A stretch of DNA of 64,000 nucleotides, taken from positions 1,984,001 through 2,048,000 of the forward strand of contig NZ_JAUCES010000005.1 in NCBI RefSeq assembly GCF_030348825.1. Direction: 5' to 3'. Below the pieces are notes generated by a model. The model saw only the letters and a list, made by a program, of their open reading frames with translations, was not told the origin of the DNA and did not search any database. This DNA is from Fictibacillus sp. b24 (GTDB taxonomy: Bacteria > Bacillota > Bacilli > Bacillales > Fictibacillaceae). The position numbers were made by a program, and so were the translations under genes. Positions 28,353 through 36,344 of this stretch are shown in pieces (position 1 is the first letter of the stretch; every line of letters starts with the position of its first letter).

Positions 28353-29246
28353 CTATTCTTTAATCGTACCTTCTTTAATAGCTGCCTTTCGGATACTCTC
28401 ATAATCTTTATTATCCGCTTTTGTAAAACCTGTTGCTCCAAAAGCATCTAAAATTTCTTTATCCTTTATATCTAAAAAGATATCTTGCAGCTCTTTCATT
28501 GTTTTTGAATCTGTATTTTTCGAAACTGCCCAAGGATATTGGAATAGCTTCTCAGACTTCCAGATAACTTTAAACTGATCACCGTCTATAGAACCTTCCT
28601 CAACCAGTTTGTCATAAATGGCGCTGTCGATTGCTCCGACGTCTACTTGTTTATTCTGCACGGCAAGTGCAGTTGCATCATGTGAACCTGTAAATCTTAC
28701 GTTATTAAATTCGTTTTCTGATTCACTCTTATAAACGCCTTCATCTTTTAATTTAATGCTTGGAATTAAAGAGCCAGATGTTGAAGATGGATCACCAAAA
28801 GCAAACTTAACATTTTTTACATCAGAAATCATATCATCAATACTCTCATATTGACTGTCTTTATGTGTGATCAGGTAAGAGTAATAAAACGGTTCTCCTT
28901 TAATCAATTGAGTGACGATTGCTTTAGCACCGCTCTCTTCATGTGCCACAACATATGTAAGTGGACCAAAGTAAGCCATATCAATCTTATCGTAGTTCAT
29001 TGCCTCAACTACACCATTGTAGTCCGGATACGATGTAATCTTAACTTCTCTGTCCATTTTTTTACTAAGGAGATTCTGAAGTTTATCAAGTGCACCTTTC
29101 ATTTCACCTTCTGTTTGAGCTGGTATGACTCCGATCGTAAGCACATCATCTTTATTTGCTTTATTATTTTTTGTATCCTCTTTCTTCGTTCCGCAAGCTG
29201 TGAGGACCAAGATAAGTGCCATTAATAACAAGCCTAACTTTTTCAT
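28353..29246 (-). CDS. PhnD-like substrate-binding lipoprotein, candidate selenium-oxyanion binder
   Basis: A 297-residue extracytoplasmic binding protein. The signal peptide ends in the lipobox LTAC (residues 15-18), so it would be anchored by lipid. The mature part has the PhnD-type segments DKIDMAYFGPLTYVVA and FGDPSSTSGSLIPS. PhnD homologues beside selA/selB/selD have been proposed as selenate-binding proteins; I recall this from family annotation and cannot check it here. No phosphonate-degradation genes are present nearby. Confidence 0.88.
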   Translation of the reverse strand: MKKLGLLLMALILVLTACGTKKEDTKNNKANKDDVLTIGVIPAQTEGEMKGALDKLQNLLSKKMDREVKITSYPDYNGVVEAMNYDKIDMAYFGPLTYVVAHEESGAKAIVTQLIKGEPFYYSYLITHKDSQYESIDDMISDVKNVKFAFGDPSSTSGSLIPSIKLKDEGVYKSESENEFNNVRFTGSHDATALAVQNKQVDVGAIDSAIYDKLVEEGSIDGDQFKVIWKSEKLFQYPWAVSKNTDSKTMKELQDIFLDIKDKEILDAFGATGFTKADNKDYESIRKAAIKEGTIKE

Positions 29247-29259
29247 TTTATTCTCTCCT

Positions 29260-30288
29260 TTATATTTTGTATAAGTTTAAGTATGAAACTACTTCTTTTT
29301 CAATAGTGTGGTTCTCAATGATCGTTTGATACCCATTAGCACATTGATGTTTATAAAATTTTTCGTCTAATAACACTTTTTTCAAAGATTGATATAACTC
29401 TTCATGATTTTGAAAGAGCATTCCGTTTTCATTATGACGAATAATGCTGCAATTCCCAGTATTACTTCGGGCAATTACAGGTTTATGAAGACTCATCGCT
29501 TCTAATAACGAGGTAGACTGACCTTCCGTAAATGATGTGTTTAACACAAGACCTGTCCATTCATAAAGTTCTTTCATTCGAGATAAATCGATTTCCGGCA
29601 GATAATGCAGCCACTCATACTTTTCTACTGCTACTTGTACTTGGGTATAAACATCATGATCTAAATTTGCCCCCGCAATTAAAAGTGTAATTTCGGGAAA
29701 ATCTAACTTTAATTTTAAGATGCTCTTTAGTGCGTATAAAACATCCTTAACTGGTCTAAGCCCAGCAGGCAGTAACAGTTTTGGTGTTCCGATCGGTAAT
29801 GGAAGAGGTTCACTAGAACGATCATGAGCTGGCAAATACACACTCTGTGGTATGACATGAACAAAATCATCGTTTAAGCCATATTGATTGACTAGCATCC
29901 ATTTTGCATCTTGAGTGAAAACAGTAACTGCTTTTGCCTTTTTTAATAGTGGAAGATACCTTTGTTCATTTTCTATCAAAGAATGGTTTAGATCGGTACC
30001 GCCAGACGTTACGATATAGGGCTTGTCCAATTCCACTTGATTTCTCTCAGCCCACTTTACAAATCGAGCAAAATGAAGAATGTGGAAAACGTCAGCTTTC
30101 TCCATTCTCTCTCTTACTACGGAATCATAAGACATCTCTTCATATGAAAAGATATTCATCTCAACTTCACCTTCACGAGATAACCCATGTTCTATTCGTC
30201 TCGCAGTAGTGGCATTGCCTCGATTTTGGTAATAATACGGTGTGAAGAACAGTACTTTTATGTTAGTATCTCTCAAAGTTACACCCAT
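29260..30288 (-). CDS. SenB-like GT-B glycosyltransferase in the selenium operon
   Basis: A 342-residue GT4-type glycosyltransferase. Features include an N-terminal RGNATTARRIEHGL, SGGTDLNHSL, PAGLRPVKDVLYAL and a C-terminal nucleotide-sugar region with EGQSTSLLEAMSLHKPVIA. The GNxxTARR, GTDL and LRPxKD pattern resembles SenB, which joins selenophosphate to UDP-GlcNAc to form a selenosugar. Its ATG overlaps the end of selB by 10 bases, and selD in the same island can supply selenophosphate. Ordinary GT4 function (for example bacillithiol-type or wall sugar transfer) is the alternative. No SenA homologue is in the window. Confidence 0.8.
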   Translation of the reverse strand: MGVTLRDTNIKVLFFTPYYYQNRGNATTARRIEHGLSREGEVEMNIFSYEEMSYDSVVRERMEKADVFHILHFARFVKWAERNQVELDKPYIVTSGGTDLNHSLIENEQRYLPLLKKAKAVTVFTQDAKWMLVNQYGLNDDFVHVIPQSVYLPAHDRSSEPLPLPIGTPKLLLPAGLRPVKDVLYALKSILKLKLDFPEITLLIAGANLDHDVYTQVQVAVEKYEWLHYLPEIDLSRMKELYEWTGLVLNTSFTEGQSTSLLEAMSLHKPVIARSNTGNCSIIRHNENGMLFQNHEELYQSLKKVLLDEKFYKHQCANGYQTIIENHTIEKEVVSYLNLYKI

Positions 30289-32168
30289 TTCCTTACATTT
30301 GAATCTCTAATAGTATAACCATTGGTATCCAAGCATTCCAAAAATGGAATTAGAAATTTCCTTGATGTATCAAGAGCTACTTTTGCTTCTTGTACAGTGA
30401 AACTTCCGTTCGTCTTGCTTCGTAACTGTTCCACAGCTGTATCAAAAGCAGATTTGCTCAGCAGCACTTCGTCAAAAAGAACCACTGCGTGATTCGTTTT
30501 AATCAAATGATATTTATAATCGTTATACAGCTCTTCTGGTAATTGCTGCGATTTGAAAAGCGATAGAAGATCATCCGGCTCTAGTTTCATTTCCTCTAAA
30601 CGCTCTAGAACTTGTGACATTCTCATTGACCATTTTTGTGGGAAATCAGGCTTGAAATCTGACAAATGAACAAACTGATCTGTAACAGATATAATGGATG
30701 TTTCAATCCATTGGTCAATAAGACCATTAACCACTTTTGGATGGAGTTTTCCTTTTAAATATTGAACAGCTTCTGCCTTCGGAATACCTTGACGTAAAGG
30801 ATTTTCTTCATGAAACTGTTTAAGTCGATCGATCCATTCAGATTGCACTCTCTCAAGAGTTAATGCCGCAAAATAATACCCTTGTATTTGATGAATAGAA
30901 TTAAGTTCCAAAAGTTGATAGATCGCTTCATTAAAATCCTGTTCTTCAAATCCTGTAAGTTTCTTTAAATCGATCTCCGTTAACGACCCTTCTTTTTCGA
31001 GTGTATGAAGAACTCTCTCTTGAGGAGTCCCTTCATATTTACTTTTTAAAAGTTCAATCGTGTTCGTACCAAATTTATAAATTGAACCGTTCGGGTCGAT
31101 AACTTCACCTCCTCCGATCGTTTCTTCTGGTGAAGGACGCCTTATGATGTACTTGTCCCCGCGTTTCGTTACAATTTCTTCATCTAATCTAACTTGGCAA
31201 AATATTTGATGTGAATTGTTTTCAAGTTCATTTCGATCGAAAAAGACAAGTTTCCCCATAACTTCAGATGTTCCTGTGTAGAACTTAACCGGTGCTCTCT
31301 GTTTTATTTTACCGTCCCACCCATTTCCTGTTGATAGCACGATATCGATCATATCTGTTGTCGAAAATACATGAGGTGATAATAAAACATGTCCTCTCTT
31401 CCAAGCTGTTCTGGATCCTCCTGAAAGATTAAGAGCTGCTCGCTGCCCTGCTTTTGCAGAATTCACATCTTGTTTATGTACTTGCAATTTACGGATTTTC
31501 ACTTTGTCATTTCCAGGCTCTATGATTAGGTCATCACCTTCACGGACTTCTCCTTCGTAAACAGTTCCACGTACAACGGTTCCCTGTCCTTTTACAGTAA
31601 AGATGTGATCGATAGGCATACGAAACGGCCCTTGTGAAGATCTCGTTTGGGTCCCTTGCAAGAGTTGACCAATCTCGTTTTTTAGATCATCAATTCCAGA
31701 CATAGAGATGCTATCTACAAAATGAACGGGGAACGTTGCAAATGCAGTTGACCTTGTAAGCTCTCCAATATCTTCTTCAACTAGCAGTCTCATTTCTTCG
31801 TCTATCAGATCAGACTTTGTTACAACTATGACACCAGTTTCAATACCTAAGTAAGAAAGAATTTCAAAATGTTCACGTGTTTGCGGCATAACTCCTTCAT
31901 CTGCAGCAATTACTAGAAGAACGAGATCGATTCCAGCAACCCCAGCAATCATTTGCCGAATAAATTTTTCGTGACCAGGAACATCGACGATGGAGGTATT
32001 TATTTCATCAGTTAATGGAAATGGTGCAAAACCTGGCTCAATGGTTATCTTTCTTTCTTTTTCTTCTTTAAGTGTATCTGTGTCAACTCCACTCAAAGCT
32101 TTCGTAAGTGTTGTTTTACCGTGATCGATATGACCCGCCATACCAATCGTATAATATTTAACTGTCAT
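30279..32168 (-). CDS. selB: Selenocysteine-specific elongation factor SelB
   Basis: A 629-residue GTPase that carries Sec-tRNA(Sec) to UGA codons marked by a SECIS. G motifs: [10 protein letters not shown] at the N-terminus, DVPGHEKF and VTKSD. An EF-Tu-like middle is followed by four winged-helix repeats at the C-terminus, of which the last binds the SECIS hairpin. First gene of the leftward operon leading to the glycosyltransferase and PhnDEC. Divergent from selC. Confidence 0.95.
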   Translation of the reverse strand: MTVKYYTIGMAGHIDHGKTTLTKALSGVDTDTLKEEKERKITIEPGFAPFPLTDEINTSIVDVPGHEKFIRQMIAGVAGIDLVLLVIAADEGVMPQTREHFEILSYLGIETGVIVVTKSDLIDEEMRLLVEEDIGELTRSTAFATFPVHFVDSISMSGIDDLKNEIGQLLQGTQTRSSQGPFRMPIDHIFTVKGQGTVVRGTVYEGEVREGDDLIIEPGNDKVKIRKLQVHKQDVNSAKAGQRAALNLSGGSRTAWKRGHVLLSPHVFSTTDMIDIVLSTGNGWDGKIKQRAPVKFYTGTSEVMGKLVFFDRNELENNSHQIFCQVRLDEEIVTKRGDKYIIRRPSPEETIGGGEVIDPNGSIYKFGTNTIELLKSKYEGTPQERVLHTLEKEGSLTEIDLKKLTGFEEQDFNEAIYQLLELNSIHQIQGYYFAALTLERVQSEWIDRLKQFHEENPLRQGIPKAEAVQYLKGKLHPKVVNGLIDQWIETSIISVTDQFVHLSDFKPDFPQKWSMRMSQVLERLEEMKLEPDDLLSLFKSQQLPEELYNDYKYHLIKTNHAVVLFDEVLLSKSAFDTAVEQLRSKTNGSFTVQEAKVALDTSRKFLIPFLECLDTNGYTIRDSNVRKWV

Positions 32169-32339
32169 ATGTTTTAACCACCTATACTTACATACTTCTT
32201 ACACTTTATGTAATGCACATGTAAAAAACAAGGATAATGCATTTTTAAAGAGAATGGTATAGCTTTTTTAGCCCACAACAATTATTTCCCGAACCTTCAT
32301 ACGTAAATGTATATTTATTCATACATGTATACCCACAGG

Positions 32340-32374
32340 TTATCCACAGAACAAGTTATTCACACTTGTCCACA
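32340..32374 (+). promoter_or_regulatory. Cluster of DnaA boxes
   Basis: TTATCCACA at 32340, TTATTCACA at 32356 and TTGTCCACA at 32366, all in the same orientation, with start-to-start spacings of 16 and 10 bases. The first two fit the TTATNCACA consensus and the third has one mismatch. They lie in the divergent selB/selC gap (32169-32566), which holds no other recognised feature besides the selC promoter. Confidence 0.75.
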
Positions 32375-32512
32375 GATCAAACTGTTATAGTGCGTTTATT
32401 TCGCTGTTATAGACGAAGGTCTGTTACAGTACGAAATGCTGCTGTACCAGTATACCGGCAACATGATTCGACAGCATTCCCCTCCCCTATCCGATCGATT
32501 AAGTCTAGAGTC

Positions 32513-32541
32513 TTGTCCAATCGGTATAAAATCATGTATAA
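32513..32541 (+). promoter_or_regulatory. SigA promoter of selC
   Basis: TTGTCC (32513) and TATAAT (32536) are separated by 17 bases; the predicted start site is about 20 bases before the tRNA. Confidence 0.75.
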
Positions 32542-32566
32542 TGCAATAGCGAGCAAGAGATTCTTA

Positions 32567-32664
32567 TGGGGCCAGATGTGTAGCTGGTGCTTGCCTGGGT
32601 CTTCAAAACCTTTTGGGAGGCGCGTGCCGTCTCCGGTGGGTTCGATTCCCACATGGTCCCGCCA
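32567..32664 (+). tRNA. selC: tRNA-Sec (anticodon TCA)
   Basis: A 98-base tRNA. The anticodon loop is CTTCAAA (TCA at 32602-32604). A long variable arm GGAGGC/GTCTCC and a T arm GTGGG-TTCGATT-CCCAC are clear. The acceptor GGGGCCA pairs with TGGTCCC and the 3' GCCA is encoded. The extended acceptor (an eighth pair would be G-A) and weak D stem are normal oddities of Sec tRNAs. It reads UGA codons through SelB. Confidence 0.93.
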
Positions 32665-32691
32665 AAAATTTATACATACGAGGTGGACGCA

Positions 32692-33117
32692 TTGTCTGGA
32701 TGGTTCATCACTTTTATCGTGCTGTGGTCCATTTTTTTATTCACTATGTTTGCAATCGGTGGATATTTTATGTTTCGCAAATTCTTAAAACGTCTTCCGA
32801 AAGAAGATGGAAAATCGATCTTAGATTGGCAGGAACATTATATTAATCAAACCATTCATTTATGGAATGAAGATCAAAAGAAGCTTTTAAATGAACTAGT
32901 TGCTCCGGTTCCTGAACTTTTTCGTGATGTCGCAAAGGAAAAGATCGCTGGAAAGATTGGAGAATTAGCATTAGAAGAGAATGCTAGTTCTATGTCGCAG
33001 GATTTGATCATTCGAGGATATATTATCGCAACACCAAAACGGGATCATAAGTGGCTTATTAAGACATTAAAGAAGAAGAATATTGATATCGAGCCTTATC
33101 AATCATTGCTCGCATAA
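32692..33117 (+). CDS. yneK: DUF2621 family membrane protein YneK
   Basis: A 141-residue protein with one N-terminal membrane segment, then a conserved soluble domain (KRLPKEDGKS, LVAPVPELFRDVA, IIRGYIIATPKRDH). Matches B. subtilis YneK; function unknown. The TTG start follows AGGTGG; the longer upstream frame would run into selC and is not real. It begins 27 bases after the tRNA and may be read from the selC promoter. Confidence 0.85.
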   Translation: MSGWFITFIVLWSIFLFTMFAIGGYFMFRKFLKRLPKEDGKSILDWQEHYINQTIHLWNEDQKKLLNELVAPVPELFRDVAKEKIAGKIGELALEENASSMSQDLIIRGYIIATPKRDHKWLIKTLKKKNIDIEPYQSLLA

Positions 33118-33152
33118 AGAACCCCTGAATCGAATAGATTCAGGGGTTTCCT
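33117..33152. terminator. Bidirectional terminator between yneK and ccdC
   Basis: AACCCCTGAATC and GATTCAGGGGTT form a long perfect stem. Confidence 0.88.
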
Positions 33153-33164
33153 TTTCACTAGAAC

Positions 33165-33629
33165 TTATAATGCGATTTCATTTTTCTTTTTCATGAACAA
33201 GAACAGCATCGCTAGCCGCCATGGAAGAATCATACCAAAAGCAACGATAAAGAATAGCGAACTCGTTTCAAAGATGGATATCGTCGAGCCGATATACCAC
33301 TTCAATGCTAAACGAATGGCAAACAATCCGATTATAATAAAAATGAAGGCTTTCGATCTTACAAGGTATACATGATCACCTTTTATTTCGAATTTGCTTG
33401 TCATGATGAGGAAGATTGAAAACATAAGACCCACCACAAAGGCCTCCCCTGCTTCAATCCATGTAATGTGAAAAGCCGGTATTACGAACTGAAGAAATCC
33501 TGTACTCATAGCTAAAGGAGGTATGATAATTCTCTTTGCTGTTACAGGTTCTCTTGTTTCTTTCATACGAAAGTTAAAAACAATTACAGCCATGATAATG
33601 GCAAAGCATGTACTCGCAATAAAAAACAC
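33165..33629 (-). CDS. ccdC: CcdC family membrane protein
   Basis: A 154-residue protein with about five transmembrane segments, matching B. subtilis CcdC (YneJ), which sits beside ccdA and yneK. Its role in cytochrome c maturation is not fully defined. The GTG start follows AGGGAAC. It ends a leftward ccdA-mrpB-like-ccdC run. Confidence 0.82.
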   Translation of the reverse strand: MFFIASTCFAIIMAVIVFNFRMKETREPVTAKRIIIPPLAMSTGFLQFVIPAFHITWIEAGEAFVVGLMFSIFLIMTSKFEIKGDHVYLVRSKAFIFIIIGLFAIRLALKWYIGSTISIFETSSLFFIVAFGMILPWRLAMLFLFMKKKNEIAL

Positions 33630-33631
33630 GA

Positions 33632-34087
33632 TTAGTTCCCTTCCCCTACTTCTTTCTCAATCTTATCTTCTGCAATAGAGAGGATGATTGTCATAGTAAC
33701 CCCTATTACAGTGAAATATACACCTAAATCAAAAAGCATAGCAGTTGCAAGTTCAGTCTTTCCTAGTATCGGAAGGTAAAAGTAGCCAAAACTTTGGCTT
33801 AAAAATGGTACTCCTAAAACAAATGAACCCGCACCAGTAAGAATCGCTATTAAAAGTCCAGCTGCAATCATATATGTATAGTTAATAGGCAGAATTCTAT
33901 TTACAGGCTGTAGTCCGTAAGAAACATATAAAAGAAGAATGGCGCCTGCTCCCATCAATCCTCCTATAAAACCTCCACCAGGTGCATTATGCCCTGAAAA
34001 TAACATGTTTACAGAAAAAGCTAAAATAACAAAAACAATGATATTCGTTGTTGTTTTTAAGATAAGGTCGTTAGAACGTGTATGCAT
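33632..34087 (-). CDS. Lone MrpB/MnhB-like subunit
   Basis: A 151-residue membrane protein of the MnhB domain family, with GHNAPGGGFIGGLMGAGA being the conserved loop. MnhB normally belongs to a seven-subunit Na+/H+ antiporter (mrpA-G). No other mrp subunit is nearby; the gene lies 2 bases from ccdC and 27 from ccdA, in the slot where B. subtilis has yneI. Either the rest of the complex is elsewhere or this copy works differently. Confidence 0.85.
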   Translation of the reverse strand: MHTRSNDLILKTTTNIIVFVILAFSVNMLFSGHNAPGGGFIGGLMGAGAILLLYVSYGLQPVNRILPINYTYMIAAGLLIAILTGAGSFVLGVPFLSQSFGYFYLPILGKTELATAMLFDLGVYFTVIGVTMTIILSIAEDKIEKEVGEGN

Positions 34088-34114
34088 GATGTAAATCCCC
34101 TTTCGTAAGTAATC

Positions 34115-34825
34115 TTAAAAACCTTTAAATCCACCAAAAACTCGATTTGTTAAAAATGATGTTAGCTGGGTCAACCAGTCAAAGTAAAGTAAGATCCCCA
34201 TAACTACCATCAAGGTACCCCCTACCACCATAAACTGACGATTAAATCGTTTAATTGACTTTAGTTTATCCAAAAAGAAGCTTAATACAAAAAATGGAAC
34301 AGCAAATCCTAAAACATAAGCAACCATATAAGTTAATGAAGCTGCTGGATTTGATACTCCTAGTGCAATGACTCCAGCTAGAATTGGTCCCATACAAGGT
34401 GTCCATCCTGCTGCAAACCCAATTCCTATTAGTACAGAACCCGCATACCCAGCAGGTCGCGATTGAAATCTTACTTTTTTATCTTTCATCAAAAATGTTG
34501 GAGTTATGAATCCCATTACAACGAGTCCAAAAAAGATAATCACGATTGCGCCAATTTGCCTCAGCAACGTTTGATATTCTACAAAAAGATCTCCAATAAT
34601 TGTAGTAGATAATCCTAAGAAAAGAAATATTATTGAAAAACCTATTAAAAAGAATGTCGTATGTAAAAGCGCTCTTTTTCTAAGCATAGCGTTTTCTTCT
34701 TTTAGTTCCTGAACCGATATACCTGTAATGTAAGATAAAAATGCAGGATATAACGGTAAGCAGCAAGGGGATATAAAAGACAGCAGTCCGGCCCCAAACG
34801 CAAGCCAAATATTGAGATCGTTCAT
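34115..34825 (-). CDS. ccdA: Cytochrome c biogenesis protein CcdA
   Basis: A 236-residue membrane protein with six or so helices that passes electrons from thioredoxin across the membrane. The redox cysteines are in SPCCLPLYPAF near the N-terminus and AGWTPCMGP in the fourth helix region. ATG after AAAGGAG. Supports cytochrome c and spore-cortex maturation in B. subtilis. Confidence 0.93.
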   Translation of the reverse strand: MNDLNIWLAFGAGLLSFISPCCLPLYPAFLSYITGISVQELKEENAMLRKRALLHTTFFLIGFSIIFLFLGLSTTIIGDLFVEYQTLLRQIGAIVIIFFGLVVMGFITPTFLMKDKKVRFQSRPAGYAGSVLIGIGFAAGWTPCMGPILAGVIALGVSNPAASLTYMVAYVLGFAVPFFVLSFFLDKLKSIKRFNRQFMVVGGTLMVVMGILLYFDWLTQLTSFLTNRVFGGFKGF

Positions 34826-34896
34826 TTAGCAGAAGCTCCTTTTTTACAGTTCTCTCTCTATCTTAATGGGAATAGCCAAATTGTTCAAACATAAAG

Positions 34897-34924
34897 AAAG
34901 ACAGCTTCGTGAAAAGCTGTCCAA
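34897..34924 (-). terminator. Terminator of the VanY-like gene
   Basis: GACAGCTT and AAGCTGTC pair across a short loop; the minus strand continues TTTCTTT. Confidence 0.78.
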
Positions 34925-34934
34925 ATCCTATCAC

Positions 34935-35777
34935 TTATGGTTTTTGCAAATATTCTTCAAGTGTAATTCCTTGTGCATGAATTTTCTTTGCATGATCTAC
35001 ACCTACGTATCTTAAATGCCATGGTTCATACTGATACCCAGTAATATGTTCTTTTCCTTTCAGGTATCTAATGATAAATCCATACTTATGCGCATTCTCA
35101 GCAAGCCATTTACCTTCTTTTGTTTCTCCGAATGCCTCCACGAGTTCATAATTCACTTCTGGAGAAGTAACGTCCATTGATAAACCTGTTTGATGCTCGC
35201 TTTGTCCCGGCTTAGAACTTGTTTTATTTGCAACTTCTTCTCCTCTTTGCTCAGCATTATAAGCAAAGATCGACACTTGAGTGTCATAAGATCGATAACC
35301 AGATTGAGCAAGAAGTTCTAACCCGTTCTCCTCAGCTGCCTTAAACAAGACTTCCAGTGAAAGAGCTGCTTCTTTTCTTAATTTCTTTTTAGGAAGATCC
35401 TCTTTAAACGGAAACGGAACATTAGGTTTTACCAAATCTTTTGGTTCATAATCTTCAGGTAAATTTCTTTCTTTGTTCGCAACAATTAATAGATCATCTA
35501 GATTCTGAACAACTGCTTGTCCATCACCGGATACGGTTACCGTTTCTTCAAGCCATGGTAGATCAGCTTCAGGAGAAGGTTGTTCTTCGTTAGGTTCTGT
35601 TTCGTTTTCGTTCGTTTTTGGAGTTGATTTTTCATTTGAAATCTTTTTTTCTTGTTTTTCAGAGGTTTCATTTTTAAATGCAGCATTCCATTGTTTTTCA
35701 GCCCATTCAACAGGTTTACATGCCGTTAGGAGTAACATGCTTCCAATTAGCATTGATGGTAATACATAGTTCTTCAA
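34935..35777 (-). CDS. M15-family D-Ala-D-Ala carboxypeptidase lipoprotein (VanY-like)
   Basis: A 280-residue lipoprotein with lipobox LTAC near residue 20, followed by a long Glu/Lys-rich linker and a C-terminal M15B peptidase domain. The zinc ligands are in SEHQTGLSMDV and PWHLRYVG. It trims the terminal D-alanine from peptidoglycan stems outside the membrane; similar to B. subtilis YodJ. Monocistronic. Confidence 0.9.
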   Translation of the reverse strand: MKNYVLPSMLIGSMLLLTACKPVEWAEKQWNAAFKNETSEKQEKKISNEKSTPKTNENETEPNEEQPSPEADLPWLEETVTVSGDGQAVVQNLDDLLIVANKERNLPEDYEPKDLVKPNVPFPFKEDLPKKKLRKEAALSLEVLFKAAEENGLELLAQSGYRSYDTQVSIFAYNAEQRGEEVANKTSSKPGQSEHQTGLSMDVTSPEVNYELVEAFGETKEGKWLAENAHKYGFIIRYLKGKEHITGYQYEPWHLRYVGVDHAKKIHAQGITLEEYLQKP

Positions 35778-35974
35778 AGTACTCTCATCCTTTTTATTCA
35801 GTTTGTATGTGTATGCTATCTTATCATAGGATAATTTGCAAATAAGTCAATGACATATGACATAAGTTCATATATTCGAAAAATTAAAGACAATAAATAG
35901 GAAACTCTCTGTCTCCAATCCTTATTTTGATGAAGGCAAAACAAAATTACTTAATAGAGAAGAGACAAATAGAA

Positions 35975-36277
35975 AAGCTGTTTTCGCAAACTCTGATGCT
36001 CTTGAAAGTAGTTGATTTCCGTTCCAGGTTGCTTCGCTTTCCGCGGGGCGTGCGGTGAGCCCCTTGACGCTTTGCGCCCTTAAGGGTCTCACCTGACCGC
36101 TTCAAGTAAGTTCCCTTGCTCCTGCGTCTACAAGTTAATGCTAACGCAGTGATTTTCCTCGTCGTATGCCTTGCGAAGAAGCTTTTCAGGTGGTAGGCAT
36201 GCACCTTACACTACAATCAACTTGTCAGTGAAGGAATAAACAAATTAATTAGTAGAAACAATCCTTTAGAAAAGGAC
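35975..36277. repeat. MITE-like palindromic repeat, copy G, enlarged
   Basis: Starts AAAGCTGTTTTCGCAAAC and contains GCTTTCCGCGGGGC, then GTCTCACCTGACC. An unrelated stretch (about 36105-36200) follows in place of the usual CCCGCAGGAGTC half before the ATCAACTT and GAAAAGGAC end. This is the rightmost copy in the window. The whole 35778-36344 gap holds nothing else but the promoter region of the VanY-like gene and a terminator. Confidence 0.75.
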
Positions 36278-36308
36278 ATAGTAAATAAACCACCATAACA
36301 AAACACAA

Positions 36309-36341
36309 AAAGGCAGCTCCCTCTGATTAGGAACTGCCTGC
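36309..36341 (-). terminator. Terminator of the ABC exporter pair
   Basis: AGGCAGTTCCTAATCAGAGG on the minus strand opens a stem that closes with GAGCTGCCT and TTTTTG. Confidence 0.78.
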
Positions 36342-36344
36342 ATT

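Noticed and set aside
32407..32652. Leftward frame overlapping selC
   Set aside because: It crosses the tRNA-Sec gene and has no family similarity; the tRNA structure explains the sequence.
32587..32691. N-terminal extension of YneK starting inside selC
   Set aside because: The extension runs through the tRNA; the TTG at 32692 has a proper ribosome site and gives the family length.
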